Positions 32,049 through 41,032 are shown, counted from the stretch's first letter. The stretch: 64,000 nt of DNA from Roseibium sp. MMSF_3544 (GCF_030732845.1 NZ_JASHKA010000003.1:310001-374000), one strand, 5' to 3'. Numbers and translations: made by a program. The notes: a model not told the origin generated them from the letters alone.

Positions 32049-33281
32049 ATGCAACTCTCTGACGAAGAACGGACGATGCTGGCCGGTGAGCTCGGCGAGG
32101 CGCGCAAGTGGGCGATTGAGCATCAGCTCCGGGTCGGTGCGATGTTCGACGCAAAAGACATGGTAAAAGTCAGCCAGGCACACATGATGGCTGATCCGGA
32201 GAGCCTCGGCGAGGCAGGTGTGTGTTTCGTCGAGGGGCTTGCAACCGGAGGCGCTAAAGTCACGATTCCCATGATCACGGATCCGCGTGGTGTCGATCTC
32301 AGCTACTACGAGCCACTCGGCCAGACCGAGGCGATGGCCGGTCTTGAGCGACGATTCATTTCAGCCTGCCAGGCAATGGGTATCATGATGACCGACACCT
32401 GCATCAACTATCAGACCATCATGCCTCCTGTCTTCGGAGATCACGTGGCTTATGGCGACACAGGCGTCGTGATCTATTCAAATTCCGTCTGCGGCGCCCG
32501 GTCGAATTTTGAAGGCGGGCCGTCAGCGCTCGCCGCTGGACTGACCGGCCGGACGCCCCGATATGGCCTCCATCTCAACGAACAACGTCAAGCAACGAAG
32601 CGCTTCACGGTCGAAAGGACGCCGAAAGATCTCATGGACTGGGGCATCCTTGGCGCCACCGTCGGACGCATGGCTGGCGGCTATTGGCAGGTACCCGTGA
32701 TCGAGGGGATTGAGACCGCGCCGACATCCGATCAGCTCAAGCACTTTGGCGCGGCGATGGCAAGTTATGGCTCAACGCCGCTTTTTCACATGGTTGGCGT
32801 TACGCCAGAATGTCATACAATCGAAGATGTTGGCGGCGACCGACTGGAAACGCGTCCCATCACGACAAACGATCTTGCCGATTTGGCCAGGCCGTTTGGC
32901 GCACGCGGAGAGACGGTGGATGTCGTTGTGTTTGCGGCGCCCCAGCTCAGCCTTGTGGAGATGGGTCAGGTCGCAGCCCTATGCGACGGGCGCAGACGCT
33001 CGGAAAACACAGACCTGATTGTCTGCACACCTACCCAGGTCTATAGCGACGCAAAACGGCTGGGTTACGTTGCATCAATTGAGGCGTTCGGCGGCAAGGT
33101 CCTTGTGGGGACCTGTTTCTATCAGCAATATGCCCGTGAGATCGGTGAAGCGAACGGCTGGAAACGGCTGCTTTCCAACTCCGCCAAGATCGTCAACATT
33201 CTTGGTGGTTACGGGTTTTTGCCTGCGCTGGCAAACATGGAGGCGTGCGTCGCGTCCGCCGAAAAGGGTAAGGTCGTGTGA
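32049..33281 (+). CDS. Aconitase X, large (catalytic) subunit
   Basis: Fe-S dehydratase-like subunit of 410 residues matching the DUF521/aconitase X catalytic family. Key segments are VSQAHMMADPESLGEAG, GIMMTDTCINYQ, NSVCGARSNFEGG (a cluster or active-site cysteine region) and GTCFYQQYAREIG. Known bacterial aconitase X enzymes dehydrate cis-3-hydroxy-L-proline; an archaeal one dehydrates mevalonate 5-phosphate. No proline-catabolic gene lies nearby, so another hydroxy-acid substrate is plausible. Its stop overlaps the small-subunit start (TGATG). Confidence 0.92.
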   Translation: MQLSDEERTMLAGELGEARKWAIEHQLRVGAMFDAKDMVKVSQAHMMADPESLGEAGVCFVEGLATGGAKVTIPMITDPRGVDLSYYEPLGQTEAMAGLERRFISACQAMGIMMTDTCINYQTIMPPVFGDHVAYGDTGVVIYSNSVCGARSNFEGGPSALAAGLTGRTPRYGLHLNEQRQATKRFTVERTPKDLMDWGILGATVGRMAGGYWQVPVIEGIETAPTSDQLKHFGAAMASYGSTPLFHMVGVTPECHTIEDVGGDRLETRPITTNDLADLARPFGARGETVDVVVFAAPQLSLVEMGQVAALCDGRRRSENTDLIVCTPTQVYSDAKRLGYVASIEAFGGKVLVGTCFYQQYAREIGEANGWKRLLSNSAKIVNILGGYGFLPALANMEACVASAEKGKVV

Positions 33282-33694
33282 TGCCGATTGTTCTTAAGTG
33301 TCACGTCGGCGTGGGACCCAAAATACGCGGCCGGGCGCTTGTCGCTGATGACAACTTTTCCGCCCGCTACGATCTGGACCGGATCAGGGGCGTCTTCTCC
33401 AGACCGCAACACAAGCTTGCCGGGCAGAGTTATCGCGATGTCGTTCTCGTGCTCAACACGGCCAAGGGTGGCGTTGCATCAGCGTGGATGTTGCACGAGA
33501 TGAAATCGCGCGGAGTGTGTCCCGCAGCAATCCTTTTGAATTCCGCCAACACGATCCTTGCCCAAGGCGCTGCCCTGGCTGATCTCAGCCTGTGTGACAG
33601 GTTTGAGGCGGGCGATGTCACGGAGCTGATCCGCAAGGGAGACGATGTCGAGGTCGAACCGTTGGCAGGCAAGGTGACAATCTTGAACCGTTAG
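33281..33694 (+). CDS. Aconitase X, small (swivel) subunit
   Basis: The 137-residue DUF126 swivel domain that closes over the active site of the large subunit. The characteristic stretch is VLVLNTAKGGVASAWMLHEM. Further on is ILLNSANTILAQGAALADL, which matches the family pattern of a small hydrophobic sheet. The ATG at 33281 overlaps the large-subunit stop, enforcing coupled synthesis. Separate large and small genes distinguish it from fused aconitase X proteins. It is the last gene of the lyase operon. Confidence 0.92.
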   Translation: MPIVLKCHVGVGPKIRGRALVADDNFSARYDLDRIRGVFSRPQHKLAGQSYRDVVLVLNTAKGGVASAWMLHEMKSRGVCPAAILLNSANTILAQGAALADLSLCDRFEAGDVTELIRKGDDVEVEPLAGKVTILNR

Positions 33695-34209
33695 TGAAAA
33701 GCCTCGGCAATCCTCTATGCGCGGTCGGGAACAGCCGAGGTTGTAGACTTCACTTTGGACATCTGATTTCCGGCCTGCCTACGAATGCGCCTCTTTTCCT
33801 GTTTCGTTGTTGGTCTTCTTCCGCCGACTATTCCATGTGGGCTTCGAAGACCGAGGAGTTGTTTGACCGAAACGAATTTGGCGGTGCGCAAACGAAGTAT
33901 GGCTCCCCAAAGAAGGGCGCAACGAAAGTCCATTTCCGACTCGCCGTCGAACTCCCCCGCTTAAGCTCCAAACGAGTGCGTTTCGGTCTTGATTCTCGCT
34001 CCGGCTACGACTTTTGGTTGTTCTGCCAACACAAAAGAGATATTCAACTTTGGCATCCAAAATTTTACGCAGGCTGCGATTCGGCATGTTTTCAATGGAC
34101 TAACAACAAGAAACCACCGACTTCATGCAAACGACTTGCAACCCAAGGGCTCACCAGGAAACTTAAAGACCAATTTTCCTTTTGCACAGCTAACCACAAC
34201 ACAAGGCTC
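33695..34209. other. Gene-free stretch between aconitase X and the M16 pair
   Basis: About 515 bases. A CCTCGGC / GCCGAGG inverted repeat (about 33703-33740) lies just after the aconitase X operon and may help end it. The frame of the downstream M16 gene is open across the whole stretch, but the translation (rich in Cys, Trp and Arg, without a recognisable domain) does not look like protein. Nothing else is recognised. Confidence 0.4.
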
Positions 34210-35502
34210 ATGATGCGCGAAGTCGGTTTTGTTCTTTTTTTCGTTTTTTTGGTCTTTGGTGAAGCAGCGCAAGCTCAAAATGTCATACCGCTTTCTGAAA
34301 AAGGCGGATTGCACGCAGCCTACGTGGTCCCCACTGACGACTTCCATCGGGTAGACGTGCAGTTGATTGTTCTTTCAGGGACCTATGACGATCCGGACCC
34401 ATCTGGCACGGCTCATCTGACAGAGCATCTGGCCGCTTTTTCGGCGGATGCAACCATACTTAGGCGCCCTAGGGAACGTGATATCCACGCAATAATCGAC
34501 AACGTGTCGACCGTATACACCAACTCTGGCGCGCCCTCAGATGTTGAAACACTGCTGCGGTTGTCTCGAGCCGTTCTTGACACGCCAAGTTTGCCGGCAG
34601 GTTTTGCGGAAAGTGAAATTGATATCATTCAGCGCGAAACCTTGCTTCAGGAACGGCAATCGCCGCACCGTTGGCTGAGACGAATTGCGCTTCAAAATCT
34701 GTATGGAAGTCTGCGCGGCCGTGCGAACAACGCTATTGAAGATCTTCCAAAACTGAGCCTTGAAAAGGCTTATCAGTTTCACAAGGAACACTATGCGCCT
34801 TCCAATGTTTCCCTGATCATCTCGGGCAAAATTCAACCGGACGAGGCCGAGATCCTCGTTGCTCGTGTTTTCGGTGACACAAAGCCCTCTGCCGTTCCGG
34901 AAAAAGCCTGGCTGGAACAGAAACCTGATCCGTCGCTCAGATCTGTAGAATACCTAGAATCAGACAGGTTGGCCCTTGATACCGTGCAATTTGTTAAATT
35001 CGTCGATTTCAAGGATCGAACGACCAGCATAGATATGCAGGGGGCATTTTTCATTACAACCGAAATTCTGAGCAGCAGATTAGCGAACGCCCTTTACTTT
35101 GAAGATTTGAGATTTCTTCAAGGCGACATAGGTTGGCACTTTGCGAAAAACGCTGGTCTTGAACTTAACCTTGACGCGCAACTAATGCCCGGTTTCAGCC
35201 TGGACGCGGCGAACAATCGCCTGAACGAGATAATTGATAATTTGTTGAACGAGCCGATCAGCAGCCAAGAGATCAATCAGGCGCGACAGAAAGAACTGAC
35301 ATTTGCCCAAAGCGTCAAACGCCACCCTGCGGCGTTTCGTCAATTTCTGCAAAATGTGGCTGCTGATGGTTTCCCTCCCGTTAGTCCTTCAGTGTTCGCA
35401 GAAACATTAAAAAATACGACGGATCAAGAGATCATTGATTTTGCGAATACAGTCGTGAAACCATCAGCGACTTCGGTCGTTTTGGCCAAAAAAGTAGACT
35501 AA
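34210..35502 (+). CDS. Secreted M16-family zinc metallopeptidase (catalytic subunit)
   Basis: Pitrilysin/insulinase-type peptidase of 430 residues with a signal peptide (about 1-22, ending AAQA) and so expected in the periplasm. The inverted zinc motif HxxEH is intact as HLTEH (H69, E72, H73), with candidate distal glutamate ligands E143/E148 in QRETLLQE, at the expected distance. The ATG at 34210 is taken because it begins the signal peptide and has AAGG upstream. It is followed after one base by a second M16-like protein lacking the motif, the arrangement of heterodimeric M16 enzymes such as processing-peptidase-like pairs. The substrate is unknown. Confidence 0.88.
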   Translation: MMREVGFVLFFVFLVFGEAAQAQNVIPLSEKGGLHAAYVVPTDDFHRVDVQLIVLSGTYDDPDPSGTAHLTEHLAAFSADATILRRPRERDIHAIIDNVSTVYTNSGAPSDVETLLRLSRAVLDTPSLPAGFAESEIDIIQRETLLQERQSPHRWLRRIALQNLYGSLRGRANNAIEDLPKLSLEKAYQFHKEHYAPSNVSLIISGKIQPDEAEILVARVFGDTKPSAVPEKAWLEQKPDPSLRSVEYLESDRLALDTVQFVKFVDFKDRTTSIDMQGAFFITTEILSSRLANALYFEDLRFLQGDIGWHFAKNAGLELNLDAQLMPGFSLDAANNRLNEIIDNLLNEPISSQEINQARQKELTFAQSVKRHPAAFRQFLQNVAADGFPPVSPSVFAETLKNTTDQEIIDFANTVVKPSATSVVLAKKVD

Positions 35503-35503
35503 A

Positions 35504-36883
35504 ATGCAATCAGTCAATCGCAAACTTTTCTCCTTCGTTTTGGTGTTTGCTTGCTTGATTTCGGTGCAGCAAGTACGCGCGGAGCTCGTTGCGTCGGCCA
35601 CCGGCACGAAGTTTGTTTCGCTTACACCGCTTCGCAACGGCATTTCCGCGATTACCCTTGTATGGCCGATAGATCCTCCAACGCACGATCGTGTAACCGA
35701 GATGAAGGCCGGTCTCACAAGCGTCATGTCAGGAGGTACGAAAAGCCGCTCGCCTTACGAGATTGATGCCCAATTGCGCCTAAAGGGCATCGAGCAGAAC
35801 GCCACGATGAACGGGCAGAACATTTTGCTGACAATTGCTTCGCCAAATGAGGCTTTTCCCGAAGCACTTGAACACCTCGAGGAAGTCTTGCTTCAGGCTG
35901 CATACGCAAGAGGCTGGTATCAGAGAGAACTTCAGCAAAACAGCCTTAAACTAGCAAGCAAAACCGGAAGACCGTCAGATGTTCTAAACGAAATTGCGCA
36001 TTTCCTGATGTTCAAATCGGGAGCTCAAACCAAGGCTGGAAGCGACGGCGAGTTTCGTTTTGGCCGCCCCAGTCAGGTGATCCTGAGATCCGGCGATGAA
36101 AAACTGGAGCGCAGCGTCTTTGAACTGCTCAAGAAACTTCCCGAAGAAAGGTGGAACATTCGTTTGGCGAAATGGGCCACCGCGATCACCGACACAGATG
36201 AGCGGCCCTTTGCCTTGCCGACTGGTGCGATTCATTTCGAGGACCCCGACTCCAGCGAAATGCTGATCCTCTTCGTCAAGGCAGAAGAGTATAAGGACGA
36301 AGCTGGCCAGATCGGTGCGAACCTGTTGACAGACTATATCGGCGGCAACTCAGGCTCCGAAATGTTTCGGATTATTCGACAGGAATTGCGTGCAGCTTAT
36401 GCCCCACAGTCCACGTTCAGTGTCATGGACAAGAATAGGGCAATTGCTTCGTTCAGTGCGACGGTTGCGGCAGATAATTGGCCCGAAATACATGGTAAAA
36501 TCACGGAAATTTACAAAGCTACGCGGGCTGGCAAAATCGACCTAGAAGGATTGAAGATACAGCATGATCAAATGAAACGACGTTTTGCAGATCAGTTCTT
36601 CAGCAATCCCATCTCGGGTGCACGTCACTACTTAAATGAATACCCTGACGGAGCTAAGGGGGCTATTAATCTTCCGATTTTTGAAGCGCTCGAAACGGCA
36701 TCTCCCGAAAAAATCATTTCTGACTCGGAAGAGTATTTGCCGCCGTTGGAAGAATATCTACTCATTTTAATTGGCGGAGGCACCGCACCGAGCGAAGCAC
36801 AGAATTCAAACGGTTATTGCGCCTTGCCAAAGAACACCCCCCTTAGTTTTTGCCTCGATGAATTGTCGAATGTTTCCAACTAA
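35504..36883 (+). CDS. Secreted M16-family partner subunit lacking the zinc motif
   Basis: A 459-residue M16-like protein with a signal peptide (about 1-26, ending QVRA). It has no HxxEH motif, so it cannot be catalytic on its own. The C-terminal half has the M16 signature GGNSGSEMFRIIRQELRAAY, matching the conserved Arg/Tyr segment of non-catalytic subunits. It starts one base after the catalytic partner's stop. The pair probably forms an alpha-beta clamshell peptidase. Base composition is lower in GC than in the flanking housekeeping genes. Confidence 0.85.
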   Translation: MQSVNRKLFSFVLVFACLISVQQVRAELVASATGTKFVSLTPLRNGISAITLVWPIDPPTHDRVTEMKAGLTSVMSGGTKSRSPYEIDAQLRLKGIEQNATMNGQNILLTIASPNEAFPEALEHLEEVLLQAAYARGWYQRELQQNSLKLASKTGRPSDVLNEIAHFLMFKSGAQTKAGSDGEFRFGRPSQVILRSGDEKLERSVFELLKKLPEERWNIRLAKWATAITDTDERPFALPTGAIHFEDPDSSEMLILFVKAEEYKDEAGQIGANLLTDYIGGNSGSEMFRIIRQELRAAYAPQSTFSVMDKNRAIASFSATVAADNWPEIHGKITEIYKATRAGKIDLEGLKIQHDQMKRRFADQFFSNPISGARHYLNEYPDGAKGAINLPIFEALETASPEKIISDSEEYLPPLEEYLLILIGGGTAPSEAQNSNGYCALPKNTPLSFCLDELSNVSN

Positions 36884-37185
36884 GAGAACCGACCGATAGC
36901 TGGTAGAGCCTGAGTTGGCTGTCTGGTAGCCGAAAACGCCAGCAAGCCCAAAGTCATCTTCCGCCTTGGTCGGTTGATGCGCAAACTCCTTTGCCAAGAT
37001 CTCCAGGCACAATCTGGACGCTGGCAGAGTATTCCAGCACAGCGGGTGACGGAGACTGCTCGGCAATCTGAGTTCGCGGGCTCGCTCCGCTAGAACGCTA
37101 AACGTCAACAACGACCGGCGCCTTGTGGTTGAACCTGTGCGACAGGTTCTAGACTGGCGGTGTTGCTGAATTGATCAACGAGGTC
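36884..37185. other. Gene-free stretch after the M16 pair
   Basis: Convergent gap of about 300 bases between the M16 partner gene and the membrane hydrolase. It contains a perfect palindromic hairpin (37131-37149). No coding frame or recognised element was seen. Confidence 0.35.
37131..37149. repeat. Perfect 19-bp palindrome
   Basis: GAACCTGT-GCG-ACAGGTTC, two perfect 8-bp arms around a 3-nt centre, in the convergent gap 37 bases from the hydrolase stop. No T-run on either strand. It could be a protein-binding site or a bidirectional stabiliser. Confidence 0.5.
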
Positions 37186-38253
37186 CTAGCATCCGGCACT
37201 GTCATCAGCTGCAACATTTTCGAGAAGTTTTTGTTCGGATGCCCTGGTCATTGGCCGCCCCAGGATACGGTTACCCAGCCAGCTCAATTCGGTGCCCGCA
37301 TTCGATATGCCGGGAGCGATGAGATCAGGTGCGATCTTATTGGACTTGCCGTCGGCATATTCGGCTAGTGCAAATCGGAATATGTAGGTTGGTGTCAGGC
37401 CCAGGCGATAATCAGAGGCAACAATTCTGCCATCGATCAGGTCGGTCCTGACAAAGCCATCACTGAACCAGACCATCTTTTTGTATTCAGGGTCATCGAC
37501 AACACACGTGACAAGCGAAGAATCAAATTCATGCGTATAGATGACGGCATCTTCATCACGGTCGAAAAGCGACACATACAGGTTATGATATTTGCCGTCA
37601 CCTTGACCAATTACACGCCAGAGTATGGTGTTAAAGGGTGAAACCACGGTCTGAATCTTTTTTGTTTCAATGCCTCTGTCTGCGAAAATGGCTTGTCCTC
37701 GATCATGGATATGCTTTTGGACGATGAGGCCAAATGCCAGATAGCCGGCACTGAAAACGAGTGACGACAATAGTATCTTTTTCAAGCCTTTAGACCAGTT
37801 TGCGCTGGCGAGCGCCCAAGCGACGGCGACAAGCAATGGAACAGTGAAAACGGGATCAATGATGAAAATGGACCCCGTCCCGACGGGATCGGGATAGAAG
37901 GGCCAGAAAACCCTTGCGCCATAGGCATTCATTGAATCAATCAACGCATGGGTTGTGAGACACAGGAAAACGGTTAGCCAGACAAGTTTTCTTTGCTGCC
38001 TAAGGGTTTTAATCGAACGGACAATCCCTTCACCTATTACGGGCGTTAAAACCAAGTGAATGAAAAACGAGTGTGACCAGCCACGGTGATATACAAATTG
38101 ATCGACTTTCGTCTCGAAAGGGATCAGGACATCCAAGTCGGGCAAGGTCCCCAATAGCCCCCCAAGCAGCACTGCCTTTCTTGGGCCCATTTTCGATCCC
38201 AGGCAAGCAGCAGAAACTGCTGCGCCAAGGGTAAATTGTGTAAGTGAGTCCAC
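37186..38253 (-). CDS. Membrane-bound metal-dependent hydrolase (YdjM/DUF457 family)
   Basis: Inner-membrane protein of 355 residues. The N-terminal half carries the family metal-binding pattern: DSLTQFTLGAA at the start, GTLPDLDVLIPF, VYHRGWSHSFFIH and THALIDSMNAYG, which supply His and Asp ligands. Several membrane segments follow (about residues 85-170). The C-terminal half is soluble and not recognised. Family members are called phospholipase-like or LexA-regulated hydrolases, but no reaction is firmly known. It lies in the more AT-rich segment together with the M16 pair. Confidence 0.85.
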   Translation of the reverse strand: MDSLTQFTLGAAVSAACLGSKMGPRKAVLLGGLLGTLPDLDVLIPFETKVDQFVYHRGWSHSFFIHLVLTPVIGEGIVRSIKTLRQQRKLVWLTVFLCLTTHALIDSMNAYGARVFWPFYPDPVGTGSIFIIDPVFTVPLLVAVAWALASANWSKGLKKILLSSLVFSAGYLAFGLIVQKHIHDRGQAIFADRGIETKKIQTVVSPFNTILWRVIGQGDGKYHNLYVSLFDRDEDAVIYTHEFDSSLVTCVVDDPEYKKMVWFSDGFVRTDLIDGRIVASDYRLGLTPTYIFRFALAEYADGKSNKIAPDLIAPGISNAGTELSWLGNRILGRPMTRASEQKLLENVAADDSAGC

Positions 38254-38626
38254 TAGCTACATACTCTTTGAATTTGGATCTTTGTCGGGTGCGGGTGCAA
38301 TCGACACGCGATACGGCTCATGCGCCGTTTAAGGCGACAGGTTCCGCCGTAGATCTCTCGTTGCGGGGAAACATCCACTATTGACCACCACGGAATTCCA
38401 ACCAGCGCACCGACTTGGTGGCGTGCTGATCGATTGGAGAGCGGCCAAGCAAAGAAGCGATTTTTCCAAATCGCGCGTGGAGAATGGCGTTGAACGAAAT
38501 TTGCTTTGGGGACAACGGATTTCTGGCCCGCTCATCCGGTCGGGCCGTCCGCTCGCTTCGAAGATGCCGTGATTTGCAGGCCTGGTTTTGACATAACTTT
38601 TCCTTTGTCTTTCACCGGCGTCCATT
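38254..38626. other. Gene-free stretch before the cyclase
   Basis: About 370 bases between the hydrolase start and the cyclase stop. Short open frames on both strands lack domain character or plausible ribosome binding sites. I see no terminator with a T-run and no RNA gene. Confidence 0.35.
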
Positions 38627-40051
38627 TCAGTCGTGCCCACCAATCTGTTTAGCGGGCTGTTCAATCGTCGATTTGCGAGAAGCTGCAGCCATGGATCGCA
38701 TCGTCCAGACATCTACAGCCTCTCGACGCCCGCGGATTTCAAACTGTCCCGCTCTGTAAAGACCTGGCACAACGTCAACCGGATCCGCCGAGCTCGCCTT
38801 GACCGCCTCAACAAGCTCGTTGCTGACGACGACCTCCGTGCCGATTTTGCGGGTCAGCTTTTCCAGGCGGCTCGCGACGTTCACTGTGTCGCCGAGCACG
38901 GTGTATTCCAGCTTGTGTTCATCACCGATGTTGCCGACGACCGCTGGCCCGTAGTGCAAGCCAATCCCCACGCCGACCGGCGGTTCGCCTGCCATTTCCC
39001 TTTCCGCGTTCCAATCTCGGATCGTTTCGGCCATCCGCGTCGCGCATCTCAGGGCCCGCACAGGATCATCCGGCCGGGCGCGTGGGGTGCCGAAATGAAC
39101 CATCACGGCATCACCGATGAACTTGTCGATCGTTCCATCCTGCTCGAAGGCAACCTTTGCGAGACGTCCGTGAAAGGTGCGCAATAGTGCGATCAAGTCC
39201 TGCGGCGGCAATCTCTCCGAGATCGATGTGAAATCGACCATGTCGGCAAAAAGAACCGCCACCGGACGGTTCCCAGGCTTGTCGGGCTCCCAGCGGCCCT
39301 CTGCGAATTCGCGCACGATATTGGGCGAAAAATAACGGGACAGGATCGCCCGCTGTGCTTCCGCCTCGACCTGGCGGCGAACCAGCTCTCGCGAGCGGAC
39401 CACCACGATTGTCAGAATGAGGGAAATCAGCACCAGAAACACGACCTGGTTGGAGAGCCGGGCAAGGCCAACGGCGTTCGGGTCGAGAACCTTGGCAAGA
39501 GCCATCTCCGCGCCCATGCCCTCGTCAAGCACATCGCCCGATGTGAACGGGATGGCGTTTGGACGTGTGGCTACCCAAAGATAACCCATGCTCCAGAATG
39601 CCGCGGCTGCAAGCCCGGTCCAGATCACCAGTGCGGGTTTGTAGCTGAGTGCCATGCTGACGACGAACACGCCGATATAAAGGAAGGCGGGTGTCCGCAG
39701 GTTCATCTGCTGCGTCCACCCTTCAAAATCAAAGGGGGTCGGTACAATCAGAACAAAACTGAGCGCTGCTGCATCCAGGAAAACGAACCCCATCACCAGA
39801 CCGGTATTCACCGTATACCGATGCCGGAACGCGTATGGCACGATCCCAACGAGCGCAAACGCGAGGATCGCGCTCACGTAAAGAGACGAGCGTTCAAACG
39901 GAAGCGTAAGCGACACCCAGATCGCCAGAATGAGAAGCACCGCATTGCGGCTCCAGAAGACATAGGCAAGTCCCGATGCCTCCTCACGCGCGATCGCTTC
40001 ATTCACGGATCGGGAGATCATTGGCCGGCGAACGACCTGAGAAAAAAACAT
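38627..40051 (-). CDS. Membrane-anchored class III adenylate/guanylate cyclase
   Basis: A 474-residue protein with about six to seven membrane segments (residues 33-225), then a class III cyclase domain. The metal-binding aspartates are in LFADMVDFTSISERLP and in KFIGDAVMVHFG. The transition-state Asn/Arg region is LGDTVNVASRLEKLTRKIG. The set of ligands looks complete, so it is probably active, making cAMP from ATP at the inner membrane. The sensed signal is unknown. It stands alone on the minus strand 108 bases downstream of the cupin gene. Confidence 0.9.
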   Translation of the reverse strand: MFFSQVVRRPMISRSVNEAIAREEASGLAYVFWSRNAVLLILAIWVSLTLPFERSSLYVSAILAFALVGIVPYAFRHRYTVNTGLVMGFVFLDAAALSFVLIVPTPFDFEGWTQQMNLRTPAFLYIGVFVVSMALSYKPALVIWTGLAAAAFWSMGYLWVATRPNAIPFTSGDVLDEGMGAEMALAKVLDPNAVGLARLSNQVVFLVLISLILTIVVVRSRELVRRQVEAEAQRAILSRYFSPNIVREFAEGRWEPDKPGNRPVAVLFADMVDFTSISERLPPQDLIALLRTFHGRLAKVAFEQDGTIDKFIGDAVMVHFGTPRARPDDPVRALRCATRMAETIRDWNAEREMAGEPPVGVGIGLHYGPAVVGNIGDEHKLEYTVLGDTVNVASRLEKLTRKIGTEVVVSNELVEAVKASSADPVDVVPGLYRAGQFEIRGRREAVDVWTMRSMAAASRKSTIEQPAKQIGGHD

Positions 40052-40159
40052 CTGCCTGTCCCTTCACGGCCCCGCTTCAAAGCCGGCAGTACAAATGAAA
40101 CGAGGCGCTTCAACCAGGGCCACGTCTCGTTTCAACGATTTCGGATACGCATTGGTCCT

Positions 40160-41032
40160 TCAGGAACGCGAGATGTCGTATTTGCCGATGGCACTCATGT
40201 AGAAGATGCAGGCATCCGTGCCAGTGCATGTAACCTCGTGGACTGTCGATGAGTCTGAGCCGAAATAGCTGCCCGGATCGAGTGGTGTGGCCTCAGTAGC
40301 GCCGGGTGCCTTATGGGTTGCGTTTCCTCTTATGACGACAGCGCGCAGCCAGGCATCTCCTCCCGTAATCGTTCCCTCGAAACCGGATGGTAGCTTCAGG
40401 AATGTTCCGTTCTTGCTGGCCTCGGCAGGCTCACCCCAAAGAAACGCCATCTTGGGTTCATCCGCTCCGGCGCCTGCCCCGGGCGCATCGACCCAGGACA
40501 CATCGGCTGCTTCGATCCAGACAATGTTGCCAGCCTCGACATTCACAGGGAACTCGCCATTGGCGAACGCACGCTCCTTTGGTTGAACGAGGTAAGGCCC
40601 TTCCTGGATTTCGAGAAAGGCAGTCGAAAGCCCCGCATCGGCACGTGCGGCGGTTATGTGCGTTGCTCCGGCCGGTTGGGTCCAGAACGACCCCGGCCCC
40701 ATCCACATGGGTTCTGCTGTGGGATCGTCATTGTGAACCGCGCCGCTGATGACCACGGCCCGATAAGTGATGTTGTGAATGTGCGGCGGAGAGCTGAACC
40801 CGGGTTTGAATTGGATGATCGTCCCAGTCGGAACGTCTTCACGTATGTCACCCCACAGGACACCCGCTTGCGGGCCCGCATCGCCGCGCGCAGGGTTCAA
40901 GGGTTGAAACGCGACCGCACTGCTTGGCACCACCTCCACCACTCCAGACGACGCTAGGTTCTCGGACGCAGCCAAAGGTGAGACGAGCGCAAGGACGACG
41001 GACGAGGCGGCTGCAAGGATGGAGAAGCGCAT
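40160..41032 (-). CDS. Secreted DUF4437-like double cupin protein
   Basis: A 290-residue exported protein (signal peptide about 1-23, ending AAS) built from two similar cupin lobes. Lobe 1 runs from AGVLWGD to PAGATHIT and keeps the metal motif PHIH (H84, H86) and a later His. Lobe 2 (AFLWGE to STVHEV) replaces HIH with GTITGGD and keeps only a late His. The start at 41032 begins the signal peptide; an in-frame ATG at 41083 adds 17 residues. It is divergent from a LysR gene, so it is likely regulated by it. Substrate unknown; no enzyme activity can be assigned. Confidence 0.78.
   Translation of the reverse strand: MRFSILAAASSVVLALVSPLAASENLASSGVVEVVPSSAVAFQPLNPARGDAGPQAGVLWGDIREDVPTGTIIQFKPGFSSPPHIHNITYRAVVISGAVHNDDPTAEPMWMGPGSFWTQPAGATHITAARADAGLSTAFLEIQEGPYLVQPKERAFANGEFPVNVEAGNIVWIEAADVSWVDAPGAGAGADEPKMAFLWGEPAEASKNGTFLKLPSGFEGTITGGDAWLRAVVIRGNATHKAPGATEATPLDPGSYFGSDSSTVHEVTCTGTDACIFYMSAIGKYDISRS

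Noticed and set aside
37150..37190. Possible insertion-sequence end
   Set aside because: The text faintly resembles IS5-type ends (GGCGGTGTTGCTGAATTGATC) but no matching second end or transposase is visible.
38329..38712. 127-codon minus-strand frame beside the cyclase
   Set aside because: Overlaps the end of the cyclase gene in another frame and has no recognisable sequence features.
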